Positions 26,583-35,117 of a DNA stretch of 64,000 nt are shown piece after piece. The position numbers and the translations under genes were made by a program. Location: the NCBI RefSeq assembly GCF_004345245.1, contig NZ_SLUQ01000002.1:124001-188000 (forward strand), read 5' to 3'. The notes under the pieces are model-generated. The model was not told the DNA's origin and did not search any database. It was given only the letters and a program-made list of their open reading frames with translations. This stretch comes from Rhizobium sp. BK251 (GTDB lineage Bacteria > Pseudomonadota > Alphaproteobacteria > Rhizobiales > Rhizobiaceae). Each line of letters begins with the position of its first letter. Position 1 is the stretch's first letter.

Positions 26583-27113
26583 ATGCCAGAAGACCACGGA
26601 ACAACGCAACGACACGTAGCGGGATTGCCGCAGAGTCTGATTGTTCTCTGGGGCTTTTTGTTTGTTGTCTGGCTTGTGGTCAATTCTTCGGTCGAACCGC
26701 CGATCATCGCAACCGGCGCGCTGGCCTCACTCGCTGTGGCTGGGATATTCGTGCGCCGCGGCGACGTCTGGCGGATCGGGCTGACGCCGCGCAAGGTCTT
26801 CCATTTCCTCGCTTATACCGGCGTCTTCCTGGTCGAGCTGGTGAAAGCGAACATCAGCATGCTGGGTTATGTCTACGCCCCGCGCATCGACATTCGCCCC
26901 GGCATCGTCAAGGTCAGGATGCCGCTCAAGTCACCGATCGGCCGCTTGGCCTTGGCAAATTCGATTGCGCTGACGCCCGGCTCGCTGGTCATGGACCTCA
27001 GGGGCGAAGCGCTGTTCATCCATTGGCTCGACGTCAAGACCACCGATCCGGAGGAGGCGACCCGGATGATCATTGGGCCGTTCGAGAAGCATCTGGGGGC
27101 GGTTTTTGGCTGA
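26583..27113 (+). CDS. mrpE: Mrp-type Na+/H+ antiporter subunit E
   Basis: A 176-residue protein of the MnhE/PhaE/MbhA family. It has N-terminal membrane spans (IVLWGFLFVVWLVVNS, PPIIATGALASLAVAG, FLAYTGVFLVELVKANI) and then a soluble tail with the family-typical LANSIALTPGSLVMDL. It is the first gene of a seven-gene operon. MrpE is an accessory subunit needed for assembly or full activity of the cation/proton antiporter. Confidence 0.9.
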   Translation: MPEDHGTTQRHVAGLPQSLIVLWGFLFVVWLVVNSSVEPPIIATGALASLAVAGIFVRRGDVWRIGLTPRKVFHFLAYTGVFLVELVKANISMLGYVYAPRIDIRPGIVKVRMPLKSPIGRLALANSIALTPGSLVMDLRGEALFIHWLDVKTTDPEEATRMIIGPFEKHLGAVFG

Positions 27114-27366
27114 GATCATCCTGCAGATCGCCGTCGTCCTGATTTTCTTCAGCATCGTCTTCGGCGTGCTGCGGCTCGTCATCGGCCGGACCGCGATCGA
27201 TCGCGTGGTGGCCATCGACATGCTGACGGTCGTGACGATCGCCTTGATCGCGCTGTATGCGCACATATCCGGCCGGTTCGTCTATCTCGACGTCGCCCTT
27301 GTCTATGGGTTGCTCAGCTTTCTGGCGGTCCTCGCCATTGCTCGCTTTCTGGAAAAGGGGCCCTGA
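27106..27366 (+). CDS. mrpF: Mrp-type antiporter subunit F
   Basis: An 86-residue protein with three membrane spans. The family core is RVVAIDMLTVVTIALIAL and LDVALVYGLLSFLAVLAIARF. I place the start at the TTG at 27106, preceded by a GGGGGCGG site and overlapping the end of mrpE by 8 nt. The longer frame from 27073 would overlap mrpE by 41 nt and adds a non-hydrophobic stretch. Confidence 0.88.
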   Translation: MAEIILQIAVVLIFFSIVFGVLRLVIGRTAIDRVVAIDMLTVVTIALIALYAHISGRFVYLDVALVYGLLSFLAVLAIARFLEKGP

Positions 27367-27371
27367 CCATC

Positions 27372-27617
27372 ATGCTGGAATTGCTGATCCTGTTGGTGTG
27401 CGGCAGCATTCTGGTGAGTGGCGTCCTTGCCGTGACGCTCAACAACCTCATGGCGGCGATGGTCAGCGCCGGGCTCGCAAGCCTGTTTGCGGCTGCCTCC
27501 TATGTTTTGCTTGCCGCGCCCGATGTCGCCATGGCCGAGGCTGCCATCGGCTCGGGCTTGGCCACGCTGATCTTCCTCTACGCGATCCGCAAGACCAGCG
27601 GAGGACATGACGGATGA
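27372..27617 (+). CDS. MbhD/DUF4040-like antiporter subunit
   Basis: An 81-residue protein of three membrane spans. The segment AAPDVAMAEAAIGSGLATLI is characteristic of the MbhD-like (DUF4040) part that in standard Mrp complexes belongs to the C-terminus of the large MrpA. Here it is a separate gene between mrpF and mrpG, an arrangement seen in Mbh-type hydrogenase-linked operons. It overlaps the next gene by 4 nt. Confidence 0.8.
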   Translation: MLELLILLVCGSILVSGVLAVTLNNLMAAMVSAGLASLFAAASYVLLAAPDVAMAEAAIGSGLATLIFLYAIRKTSGGHDG

Positions 27618-27958
27618 GTGAGCTGATCGGCAGTATCGTCATTCTTGTCGGCGCGTTTTTCCTGTTTTCGGCAGGCCTCGGCCTGTTGCGCATGCCGGAT
27701 GTTTTCACTCGTATCCAGGCGGGGACGAAGGCCTCGACCCTGGGCAACATTCTGGTTCTTGCCGGTCTCGGCATCTATCACCCGGATTGGTCCCTCAAGT
27801 TGCTCATCGTCGCGTACTTCGTTCTGATGACCAATCCGCTGTCTTCGCATGCGCTGTCACGCGCCGCCCATGCGATCCGCACGCCTATGGCTGGGACAAC
27901 CGTCGTTGACGCTCTGCGCGAGGAGGATGGCGCCTCTGCCGGAGAGGGCTCCTCATGA
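27614..27958 (+). CDS. mrpG: Mrp-type antiporter subunit G
   Basis: A 114-residue protein with three spans and the MnhG core GLLRMPDVFTRIQAGTKAST and YFVLMTNPLSSHALSRAA. Its ATG overlaps the preceding stop, and its own stop overlaps the next start, indicating tight co-translation. Confidence 0.9.
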   Translation: MSELIGSIVILVGAFFLFSAGLGLLRMPDVFTRIQAGTKASTLGNILVLAGLGIYHPDWSLKLLIVAYFVLMTNPLSSHALSRAAHAIRTPMAGTTVVDALREEDGASAGEGSS

Positions 27959-28653
27959 GGCGCGTGTTCAACCTGCTCGCTGTCGTGGCGTTCGGCGTCA
28001 TCTTTGCCGGGATTGTCGGCGGCTATGGTGAGCGCCAGACCTTGTCGGCTCTGGCCACGTATTACCTGATCGAGGTTCCGGCCAACCTCGGTGCCCCCAA
28101 TGTCGTGACCGGCATCCTGATCTCGTTTCGCGGCTTCGATACGCTGGGAGAGGTCGCGGTGCTTTTCATGGTGGCGGCGAGCGTCGGCGTTCTTCTCGCA
28201 AGCGAACCGGGTGAAAAACCGCGTTTGCTCTCGGCAATGGGCGACGAAGGGCAGGGGCCGAGCGAGTTGGTGCGCAACGGCGCCGAGGTGGTGCTTCCGC
28301 TTATCTTCCTTTTCGGCATCTATGTGATCATGAATGGCCACCTCTCGGCTGGCGGCGGCTTCCAGGGAGGCGCGGTCGTTGCTTCGGGCGTCATGCTCCT
28401 GATGCTCGCCTATCCCACTGGGCCGATCCACCATGGTTTTCTCACCATCACGGAAACGCTCGCCGGCGTCTTCTATGTCTCCATCGGCATCCTGGGCATG
28501 GTCTTCGCCGGCGGCTTTCTCGACAGCCATATTCTGCCGCGCGGCAACTTCGGGACGCTGTTCAGCGCTGGGGCCATCCCGCTGATATCAACCCTGCTCG
28601 GCATCAAGGTCGGCGCGGAATTGAGTGTCATCATCGACCGCTTCCGCAGTTGA
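27955..28653 (+). CDS. mrpB: Fused MbhE-like/MrpB antiporter subunit
   Basis: A 232-residue protein. The first ~80 residues contain VTGILISFRGFDTLGEVAVL, which in standard Mrp complexes lies in the MrpA C-terminus (MbhE-like). The rest is MrpB: LPLIFLFGIYVIMNGHLSAGGGFQGGAVVASG with the Gly-rich block, then two more spans. Together with the MbhD-like gene this supplies the two small MrpA-derived parts without a full MrpA. Confidence 0.82.
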   Translation: MRRVFNLLAVVAFGVIFAGIVGGYGERQTLSALATYYLIEVPANLGAPNVVTGILISFRGFDTLGEVAVLFMVAASVGVLLASEPGEKPRLLSAMGDEGQGPSELVRNGAEVVLPLIFLFGIYVIMNGHLSAGGGFQGGAVVASGVMLLMLAYPTGPIHHGFLTITETLAGVFYVSIGILGMVFAGGFLDSHILPRGNFGTLFSAGAIPLISTLLGIKVGAELSVIIDRFRS

Positions 28654-28677
28654 GCCGCGGGGAGACAGGGGATCACC

Positions 28678-29046
28678 ATGGGACTGCCGATCTCACAGAT
28701 ACTTCTCACGACAGGATTTCTCCTCGTGCTCATCGGCTTTTGGGGCATGCTGCGGCATCGTAACATCCTGCGCATCATCATTGGCTTTTCGCTGATCGAT
28801 ACCGGCATGCATATTGTTCTGGTGGCGACCGGCTACGTTACGGGCGGCACCGCGCCGATCATCGATGAGGCGCTCGGCGTAACGGAGGCCGCCACGCGCG
28901 CGGTCGATCCAATTCCCGCGGCCCTAGTCGTGACCGCCATCGTCATCGGCTTTTCGGTGACCGCGATCATGCTGTCCTTCGCGATCCGGCTCCACGCTAC
29001 CCGAAAGACCCTTTCGATCGACGCGCTGACGGAGTCGAGATGGTAG
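28678..29046 (+). CDS. mrpC: Mrp-type antiporter subunit C (NuoK-like)
   Basis: A 122-residue protein with three membrane spans homologous to NuoK: GFLLVLIGFWGMLRHRNILR, IIIGFSLIDTGMHIVLVATG and ALVVTAIVIGFSVTAIMLSF. The middle of this stretch usually carries the buried acidic residue of the proton path (Asp in SLIDTG here). It overlaps the next gene by 7 nt. Confidence 0.88.
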   Translation: MGLPISQILLTTGFLLVLIGFWGMLRHRNILRIIIGFSLIDTGMHIVLVATGYVTGGTAPIIDEALGVTEAATRAVDPIPAALVVTAIVIGFSVTAIMLSFAIRLHATRKTLSIDALTESRW

Positions 29047-32000
29047 ATAGCCTTCTCCAGCCACTGAACATTTTTCTGCTTGGCCTCGGCGGCGGCTTTC
29101 TCATTCCCTTGCTGTCTAAAATCGCCAAGCCGCTGCCGGCCGCAGGATTCATCATCGCCCTTTTGGGAATGACTGTCGTTTCAGGCGTCTGCCTGTGGCA
29201 AGTCCATCATGACGGATCGACCATAGAGGTGCTGACCGCAGGCAGCGTGCCGCCGTTCTCGATCAACATGCGTTTCGGCCTCTGGGAAGGCTTTTTCTCA
29301 GTCTGCGTCAATGTCGTCGCGGTGCTCGGCGCGTGGCACCTTTGGGAGCGTCTGCGCCCGAGCTATCCGGCGCTGCTGCTGTACCTGATCCTGACAATGG
29401 GCATCAACGGCATGGTCATGACCCGCGATCTGTTCAACCAGTTCGTTTTCCTGGAGATCGTCTCGATCGGCACTTACGGGCTCCTCGGGTTGGAGCGGAC
29501 CCCCGCGGCGCTTGCGGCCAGCTTCAAGTACATCATGGCGACCGTGCTTGCCTCGTCCTTCTTCCTGCTTGGTGCGGGCCTGCTCTACCATGTGACCGGC
29601 ACGCTCAATATCGACGACATAATCACGACCCGGGTTCTGATCGCCGGCCCCATCGGCGTGACGGCGCTGCTGTTTGTCCTCTCCTGCCTTGTGCCCGAGC
29701 TGAAGCCATTCCCGGCAAACGGCTGGGGGCTCGATGTCTATGAGACGGCAACGAGCGGGATCGCCGCGCTTGTCTCTGTCGGGGTGTCGGCCGGTGTGTT
29801 CTTCGCGCTCTTCAAGCTGCTGCCGCTTTTTGAAGATTATCTCAGCATCCTCGCCATTTCGGGCGGGATAACTTTCCTCTTCTCCAATCTTGTCGGGCTG
29901 AGGCAGACCAGCGTGCAACGGATGCTCGGTTACTCCTCGATCGCGCAGATGGGGCTTCTCATGCTCGCGCTTGCCCTGCTGCACCAGCTCGACGCCGAGC
30001 AGGCGCTGCCATTGGTCGTCGGTGGGCTCTTCACCAACCATCTCCTCGCCAAGGCGGGCCTGTTCTGGCTCGCCGGGATCGTCGGCCGCCGTGAGACCAA
30101 CAGTTGGTCCGATGTCGCGGGCAATCCCCTCGTGCTTTCCATCCTTGCGGTGTTCCTGGTCGCGATTGCCGGCTTGCCGCCATTTCCCGGCTTCTTTGCG
30201 AAATGGGAACTCGTGATGCAGGCCGCGGCGGGCGGGCGGAACATCTGGATTGCCGTCATCCTAGTCGGGTCGTTGCTCGAGGCAGCTTATATGTTCAGCT
30301 GGTTCAAGCATGCAACGCGCCCGCTGCCTGATAGAACGACGATCAGCCCGACACCGGGTAGGCTTGTGCCCGTGGTCGCCTGTGCCGCTCTGCTGTTCGT
30401 GAGCGGCTATGGCGCAGCAAGCCTGGCTGGCGCGGCATCGCCGCTGCTCGCCGCACCGCTTGTCGTGGGCGCGGGTCTCTGCATCCTGGATTGGCTTCCC
30501 GGACGGATCAAGTGCGCGCTGATGCTGTTGGCTGTGCTCTTTGCCGGTCTGTGGATCATTCATGATATCGAAGGTTTGCGTCGGCTGTTTGCGGTGCTCC
30601 TCCTTGCCGGCGGGCTAGTCATTGCTTTCGCCAGCTTCTATCGCTCCGATCCTCGCCGCGGTTTCTACCCGATGATGGCGATCCTCTTGCTGTCGATTGC
30701 CAGCCTGCTGCGCGCTACCACCAGTCTGGAATTCTTCTTCCACTGGGAGATGATAACCCTTTCTTCCTATTTCCTGATCGCGCAGCGGCCCGGTGCCCAT
30801 CCCTATGTGCTGCAGTTCCTGCTGTTTTCGCTGGTGTCGGCCTTCTGCCTGCTTGCAGGCTTCGGCATTGCCACCACCGCCAACGGCACGACTGCGCTCG
30901 CGGCATTTGTCACTGCCGGACCGGAAGCAGCTCCGGCCTTCATGTTCCTGGCGATCGGCTTTCTGATCAAGGCCGGCGCCGTCGGTGTTCATGTCTGGCT
31001 GCCGGGAGCCTATGCCGAGGCCGACGACGATCTGTCGGCCATGCTCTCCGCCGTCATCAGCAAGGTCGCGGTCTTTGGGCTTTTCATGGTCACCTATCTC
31101 GCCATTCGCTCCGAGGTCGGGCTCGAGATGGCGCATGTGATGGGTTGGATAGGGCTCTTGACGACGATTGCCGGTGCCGTGATGGCATTTCAGCAGAGCG
31201 ACATCAAACGCATGCTCGGCTATTCCAGCATGAGTCAGATCGGCTACATCATCACGGCGATCGCGCTGATGAGCCACCTCGGCTGGGTGACGGCGTTCTA
31301 TCTCGTCGCCAACCACCTGATGGTGAAGGGTATCCTGTTTCTCGCTGCGGCCGGCGTCATCCTGCGAACCGGCACCAGGTTGTTTGATCAGACGGGCGGC
31401 CTTGCCGGAAAAATGCCGCTTACCTTTGCGGCCGTTGTCGTTGCTCTGATCTCGATGTCCGGCCTGCCGCCGCTCGCCGGCTTTGGCGGCAAGTGGTTGC
31501 TGTTGAGTGCGATGACGGACAGGGGGTGGTACGGCCTCGCGATCGTTGGCGTGCTGGCGACGTTCATCGGCTTCCTCTACATGTTTCGCTTTGCCTATTC
31601 GATCTTCATGGGACCACGACGGCCGGGCCACGAAGAGGTGAGGGAGGCGCCTTTGCCGTTGCTCGCCTCGCAGTTCGTCCTGGTTCTGGCAATTCTTGTG
31701 CTGTCTTTCTTCCCGAAGCTGGTGATGGATCCCGTTTCAGCCGCGATCGACCCCTATTTCGCTTCGACGCTGGTTTGGCAGGGCATGTCGCTCGAGACCA
31801 TCTATGGCTACTGGAATCCCATTCCCGTCATGGCCTTCAGCGTGGCGGCTGCCGCCGTTCTGCTCGGGCTGTCCCTGTTGATCTACAGAGCCGGGCGGGG
31901 TCGCTCCCTTCCGGTGAGTACAACGCATTTCTACCGCTTCTATCGGTCCGTCTTCGCGCCGCTCGTTACACCGGTTGCCAACTTCGTCTGGGACGGCGTC

Positions 32001-32135
32001 TGCGATCTGACCGTCGGCGCGGCGGGACTGGTACGCAGAATCTACACCGGCAACGGCCAGACCTATGCGCTCCACGTGCTCTACTATGCGATTGCGATAT
32101 ATTTGCTCGGTACGTTGAGATTCACCGCGGGCTGA
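29040..32135 (+). CDS. mrpD: Double-length MrpD-like antiporter subunit (two fused proton-channel units)
   Basis: A 1031-residue, almost wholly hydrophobic protein, about twice the ~500 residues of MrpD. Both halves carry the proton-conducting (ND2/4/5-like) signature. First half: LFNQFVFLEIVSIGTYGLLG, LRQTSVQRMLGYSSIAQMGL and GLPPFPGFFAKWEL. Second half: VWLPGAYAEADDDLSAMLSA, QQSDIKRMLGYSSMSQIGYI and GLPPLAGFGGKWLL. A standard Mrp complex has one such unit in MrpA and one in MrpD; here both appear in one chain. It closes the operon. The transported cation is unknown. Confidence 0.85.
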   Translation: MVDSLLQPLNIFLLGLGGGFLIPLLSKIAKPLPAAGFIIALLGMTVVSGVCLWQVHHDGSTIEVLTAGSVPPFSINMRFGLWEGFFSVCVNVVAVLGAWHLWERLRPSYPALLLYLILTMGINGMVMTRDLFNQFVFLEIVSIGTYGLLGLERTPAALAASFKYIMATVLASSFFLLGAGLLYHVTGTLNIDDIITTRVLIAGPIGVTALLFVLSCLVPELKPFPANGWGLDVYETATSGIAALVSVGVSAGVFFALFKLLPLFEDYLSILAISGGITFLFSNLVGLRQTSVQRMLGYSSIAQMGLLMLALALLHQLDAEQALPLVVGGLFTNHLLAKAGLFWLAGIVGRRETNSWSDVAGNPLVLSILAVFLVAIAGLPPFPGFFAKWELVMQAAAGGRNIWIAVILVGSLLEAAYMFSWFKHATRPLPDRTTISPTPGRLVPVVACAALLFVSGYGAASLAGAASPLLAAPLVVGAGLCILDWLPGRIKCALMLLAVLFAGLWIIHDIEGLRRLFAVLLLAGGLVIAFASFYRSDPRRGFYPMMAILLLSIASLLRATTSLEFFFHWEMITLSSYFLIAQRPGAHPYVLQFLLFSLVSAFCLLAGFGIATTANGTTALAAFVTAGPEAAPAFMFLAIGFLIKAGAVGVHVWLPGAYAEADDDLSAMLSAVISKVAVFGLFMVTYLAIRSEVGLEMAHVMGWIGLLTTIAGAVMAFQQSDIKRMLGYSSMSQIGYIITAIALMSHLGWVTAFYLVANHLMVKGILFLAAAGVILRTGTRLFDQTGGLAGKMPLTFAAVVVALISMSGLPPLAGFGGKWLLLSAMTDRGWYGLAIVGVLATFIGFLYMFRFAYSIFMGPRRPGHEEVREAPLPLLASQFVLVLAILVLSFFPKLVMDPVSAAIDPYFASTLVWQGMSLETIYGYWNPIPVMAFSVAAAAVLLGLSLLIYRAGRGRSLPVSTTHFYRFYRSVFAPLVTPVANFVWDGVCDLTVGAAGLVRRIYTGNGQTYALHVLYYAIAIYLLGTLRFTAG

Positions 32136-32197
32136 GGGGCGGCGAGGCCTTGCTGCCCATAAGGCGGCCTGCCTCGGCTCAACTGTGCAAAGTCCGG

Positions 32198-33349
32198 TTA
32201 TTGCCCGGCGACGGCTTGCGCCATTCCGCCCAGAATGCGACCCGGAAGGAAGATCACCAGCCTTGCCGCTCCCTCGACAACGGATGCACCGTCGGCGAGC
32301 ATCGTCTGTCCCGCCGGGGCTTCATCCTCCCTGAGTACGCTGCGCATCAGGGCATCGTTGTTCACGACATCCATCAGCGTCTGCGAAGTGGCAAAGACGC
32401 TGTGCCGGCCGCCGTCGACGTCCGAGACGTCGATAACGCCGATCTCTCTTTCCTGCAGCATCGCGATATCGGAGCCGCTGCCGACGCGCGGATGGCCACC
32501 CGCCAGGCGCCGGGAAATCCCGAGAGCGCGATCGCGGCGTGAAACGACGATCGTGAACGGTCGAGGGATGTCGCCGATGTCCTCAATCTGGCTCTGGAAC
32601 ACGTCGACGTCGATGTCAGGGCTCGCGAGGACCACGCCACCCAAGCGCTCCAGAGTCTTGGTGCGGCCTCTGAGGGCCAGGTCGCGCAAGGCCTCGGTGA
32701 CGACATAGGCACCCATCGAATGACCGACCAGGATTATTCTCTTCGCATTGGTCTGTGCGGCAATCTCGATCGTCTCGGCAAGTCCCCGCCGGCCGACCAG
32801 GGCGCTATCGCGATCGAACACGTAGAGAGGAATCGACGCTCCCGACGGCCAGGCGTAGTGGAGCGACACCGACTTTATGTTGTAGTCGTAGACGATCTGA
32901 GCATTGCGGAAGACGCTGTCGGCGAAGTTGTTGTTGTAACCGTGGACGAAGATGAAGATCTCGCGATTTTCGGGTGCGCGCTGCGCAAGGGCCGCGTTCA
33001 ACTGCCTGATGAACTCCTGTCTCCGATCGATCGGTTGGAACGTAATCGCCGAAAAATGCCTACTCGGATCCGGGACGCGGCCGGTTTTCTCGACGCGTCC
33101 GGTGACATGGTTTTGCGGGATTCCGATGTCGAGCTTCGCGAAATTCAGCGTCTTCGACCGCTCGGCCGAAAAGGGCAGTGAAAGATTGTCGGATCGTGCG
33201 CGCGTGGTCGCGACGAATATCGGAACGATTGCCTCCGGCTCCGCTCCTGACGATGATGTCCCGGGAAGGCCGAGCACCGCGCGTGGTCCGCCACAGCCGA
33301 CGAGAGCCAGCAGCATGATCACAATGACGGACACTCGGACTGAGGGCAT
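32198..33349 (-). CDS. Lipoprotein alpha/beta hydrolase (DUF900-like)
   Basis: About 383 residues from the ATG at 33349 (an upstream in-frame ATG at 33412 adds 21 residues). The signal ends in a lipobox (LLALVGCGG), so outer- or inner-membrane anchoring is likely. The hydrolase core shows IFIFVHGYNNNF (oxyanion strand), the nucleophile elbow VGHSMGAYV, ASPDIDVDVFQSQ and a late His (GGRHSVF). DUF900 proteins are serine-hydrolase-like with unknown substrates. It is convergent with the Mrp operon. Confidence 0.82.
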   Translation of the reverse strand: MPSVRVSVIVIMLLALVGCGGPRAVLGLPGTSSSGAEPEAIVPIFVATTRARSDNLSLPFSAERSKTLNFAKLDIGIPQNHVTGRVEKTGRVPDPSRHFSAITFQPIDRRQEFIRQLNAALAQRAPENREIFIFVHGYNNNFADSVFRNAQIVYDYNIKSVSLHYAWPSGASIPLYVFDRDSALVGRRGLAETIEIAAQTNAKRIILVGHSMGAYVVTEALRDLALRGRTKTLERLGGVVLASPDIDVDVFQSQIEDIGDIPRPFTIVVSRRDRALGISRRLAGGHPRVGSGSDIAMLQEREIGVIDVSDVDGGRHSVFATSQTLMDVVNNDALMRSVLREDEAPAGQTMLADGASVVEGAARLVIFLPGRILGGMAQAVAGQ

Positions 33350-34010
33350 GACTCGGCTCAATTCCCTGGCAAGCTCTTCAAATCCGTGAACAGCAGAGCG
33401 CCTCGCAGACAATCGGTTCGGATCGCTATCACCCGGATTACCCGCATTAGGCGAAGCATTTCGCAGTTTTAAGCTATCCGCGGCGGGTGCGGAAGATGAG
33501 TTCCGGGTGTATTCGTCGTATCTGGAGTTTCGTGTCTTTCAGGCGACAAAACTACAATGCGCCAATCCTGCATGGAGAGAGCTGTTCTCCGCAATCGACT
33601 GCGAAAATCTGGACTGCAGGCGTGTTTGCGGGATTCTATGCTGATCACTTCGCTTCTTGAAGCGCACTATAGTTCTCGGCGGAGCACCGCGCCTTCGGGT
33701 TCCCGGGACAGCGGGCAAGCTGATGCGGGCGTTTAGGGGAGCATCATCACTTGGGTTCCTACTCACGACTTCCACCGTTCGCCTTGATCACCGTGACAGA
33801 CGCTTCGATGAATGACGGGCGCATTTTCTCGCCGCCGCGTTCCTTCGCGAGTGCTCCCGTGCCGTCAATGGCATTCATCGCCCGCCTAGTGCGACATGAC
33901 GCGTCAAGTCCTATGCGGCGGCGCTATCCTATTGACGTTACTTCATTTCTTCAATCATCCACGCGTGGCGTCGAACCGTCGTGCCGGTAAAGCATTCGGG
34001 GAAATCAACC
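33350..34010. other. Divergent intergenic region upstream of the RND efflux genes
   Basis: About 660 nt between the hydrolase and the efflux genes. It contains copy 3 of the dispersed element (33605-33672). The open frames here show no family resemblance. No efflux regulator gene is adjacent on either side. Confidence 0.45.
33605..33672 (+). repeat. Dispersed intergenic element, copy 3
   Basis: The core GGGATTCTATGCTGATCAC (33630-33648) differs from copy 1 at one position. CTTGAAGCGCACTATAG then follows at the same spacing. It contains the small inverted repeat GCTTC-TT-GAAGC. Confidence 0.5.
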
Positions 34011-35117
34011 ATGACCATACGCCTTGCTGCATCGAGATCTCGCGCTGCGTTCGGCGTGTCCGCGGCCGTGCTCGCGGCCTTCTTCCTGATCGGCTGCCAG
34101 GGCGAGGATGAAGCCGAGGAGCGGCCGCCGAGGCCCGTCAGGACGGTTGCTGTTTCGTTCAACCCCGACGATACGTACGGATCGCTTGTCGGTGAGATTC
34201 GGCCACGCACCGAAACCAGCTTCAGTTTTCGGCAGGGCGGCGAGATCCGGGAGCGCGACGTCGAGGTCGGCGATCTTGTCGAAGTCGGAACCGTTCTCGC
34301 GCGTCTTGACGCCGAGGATGCGCAGGACGCTGTGCGCAAGGCCGAGGCGAATCTGTTTTCGGCGCAGGCCCAGTCCCAGAACGCCGAGACCGAGCGGGCA
34401 CGGCAACAGCAGCTTTACCCGCGCACCTCGACTCGCCAGGCCCTCGAGGCCGCCACCGCTCAGGCGAGCATGGCGCAGGCTGGTGTCGACGCAGCCCAAG
34501 CCGGCCTCCGGATCGCCCAGACCAATCTCGACAACCGCGTCCTGAAGGCAAACGCCGCCGGTGTCGTCACCGCGATCGGCGGCGAGGTCGGGCAGGTTGT
34601 CGGTGGCGGTCAGATGGTGGTGCGCGTTGCACAGCTTGGAACCCGAGACGCCGTCTTCCAGGTTCCCGAAGCCACGATCCAGACCACCGGCGGCGATGCG
34701 CGCGTCGACGTGCAGCTTCTCAGCAACCCGAACATCAAGGCGACGGGAACGGTCCGGGAGATCTCGCCGACGGCCGATCCGATCACCCGCAACTTCACGG
34801 TGCGCGTCGGGCTCGACACGGCGCCGGACGAATTCCGTTTCGGCAGTGCCGTACGCGGTACGATCCAGTTTTCTGGCGAGCCGGCGGCGCGGCTGCCGAT
34901 CGCGGCGTTGTTCAGCCAGGGCGACCAGAGCGCCGTCTGGATCGTCGATGCGGCCAACAGCACGACCAAGCTCGTGCCGGTCGAGGTGCATCGCTTCGAC
35001 GCGATGGATTTCCTCGTCACCAAGGGGCTTTCAAGCGGAGACAACGTCGTCGTCGCCGGGGTGCAGCAGCTTCGTCCCGGCATGCCTGTCCGCTTGCTTG
35101 AAGGAAGCGCAGAATGA
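34011..35117 (+). CDS. RND efflux periplasmic adaptor (membrane fusion lipoprotein)
   Basis: About 368 residues from the ATG at 34011, preceded by GGGAAA; a GTG at 33981 is the longer alternative. The lipobox is FFLIGCQG. An HlyD/AcrA-type barrel-lipoyl-hairpin arrangement follows: SFRQGGEIRERDVEVGDLVE, then a long helical hairpin rich in Ala/Gln (~100-170), then LKANAAGVVTAIGGEVGQVV. The adaptor joins the inner-membrane pump to an outer-membrane channel. Its stop overlaps the pump start by 4 nt. No outer-membrane factor gene is present, so a shared TolC-like channel is likely. Confidence 0.9.
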   Translation: MTIRLAASRSRAAFGVSAAVLAAFFLIGCQGEDEAEERPPRPVRTVAVSFNPDDTYGSLVGEIRPRTETSFSFRQGGEIRERDVEVGDLVEVGTVLARLDAEDAQDAVRKAEANLFSAQAQSQNAETERARQQQLYPRTSTRQALEAATAQASMAQAGVDAAQAGLRIAQTNLDNRVLKANAAGVVTAIGGEVGQVVGGGQMVVRVAQLGTRDAVFQVPEATIQTTGGDARVDVQLLSNPNIKATGTVREISPTADPITRNFTVRVGLDTAPDEFRFGSAVRGTIQFSGEPAARLPIAALFSQGDQSAVWIVDAANSTTKLVPVEVHRFDAMDFLVTKGLSSGDNVVVAGVQQLRPGMPVRLLEGSAE

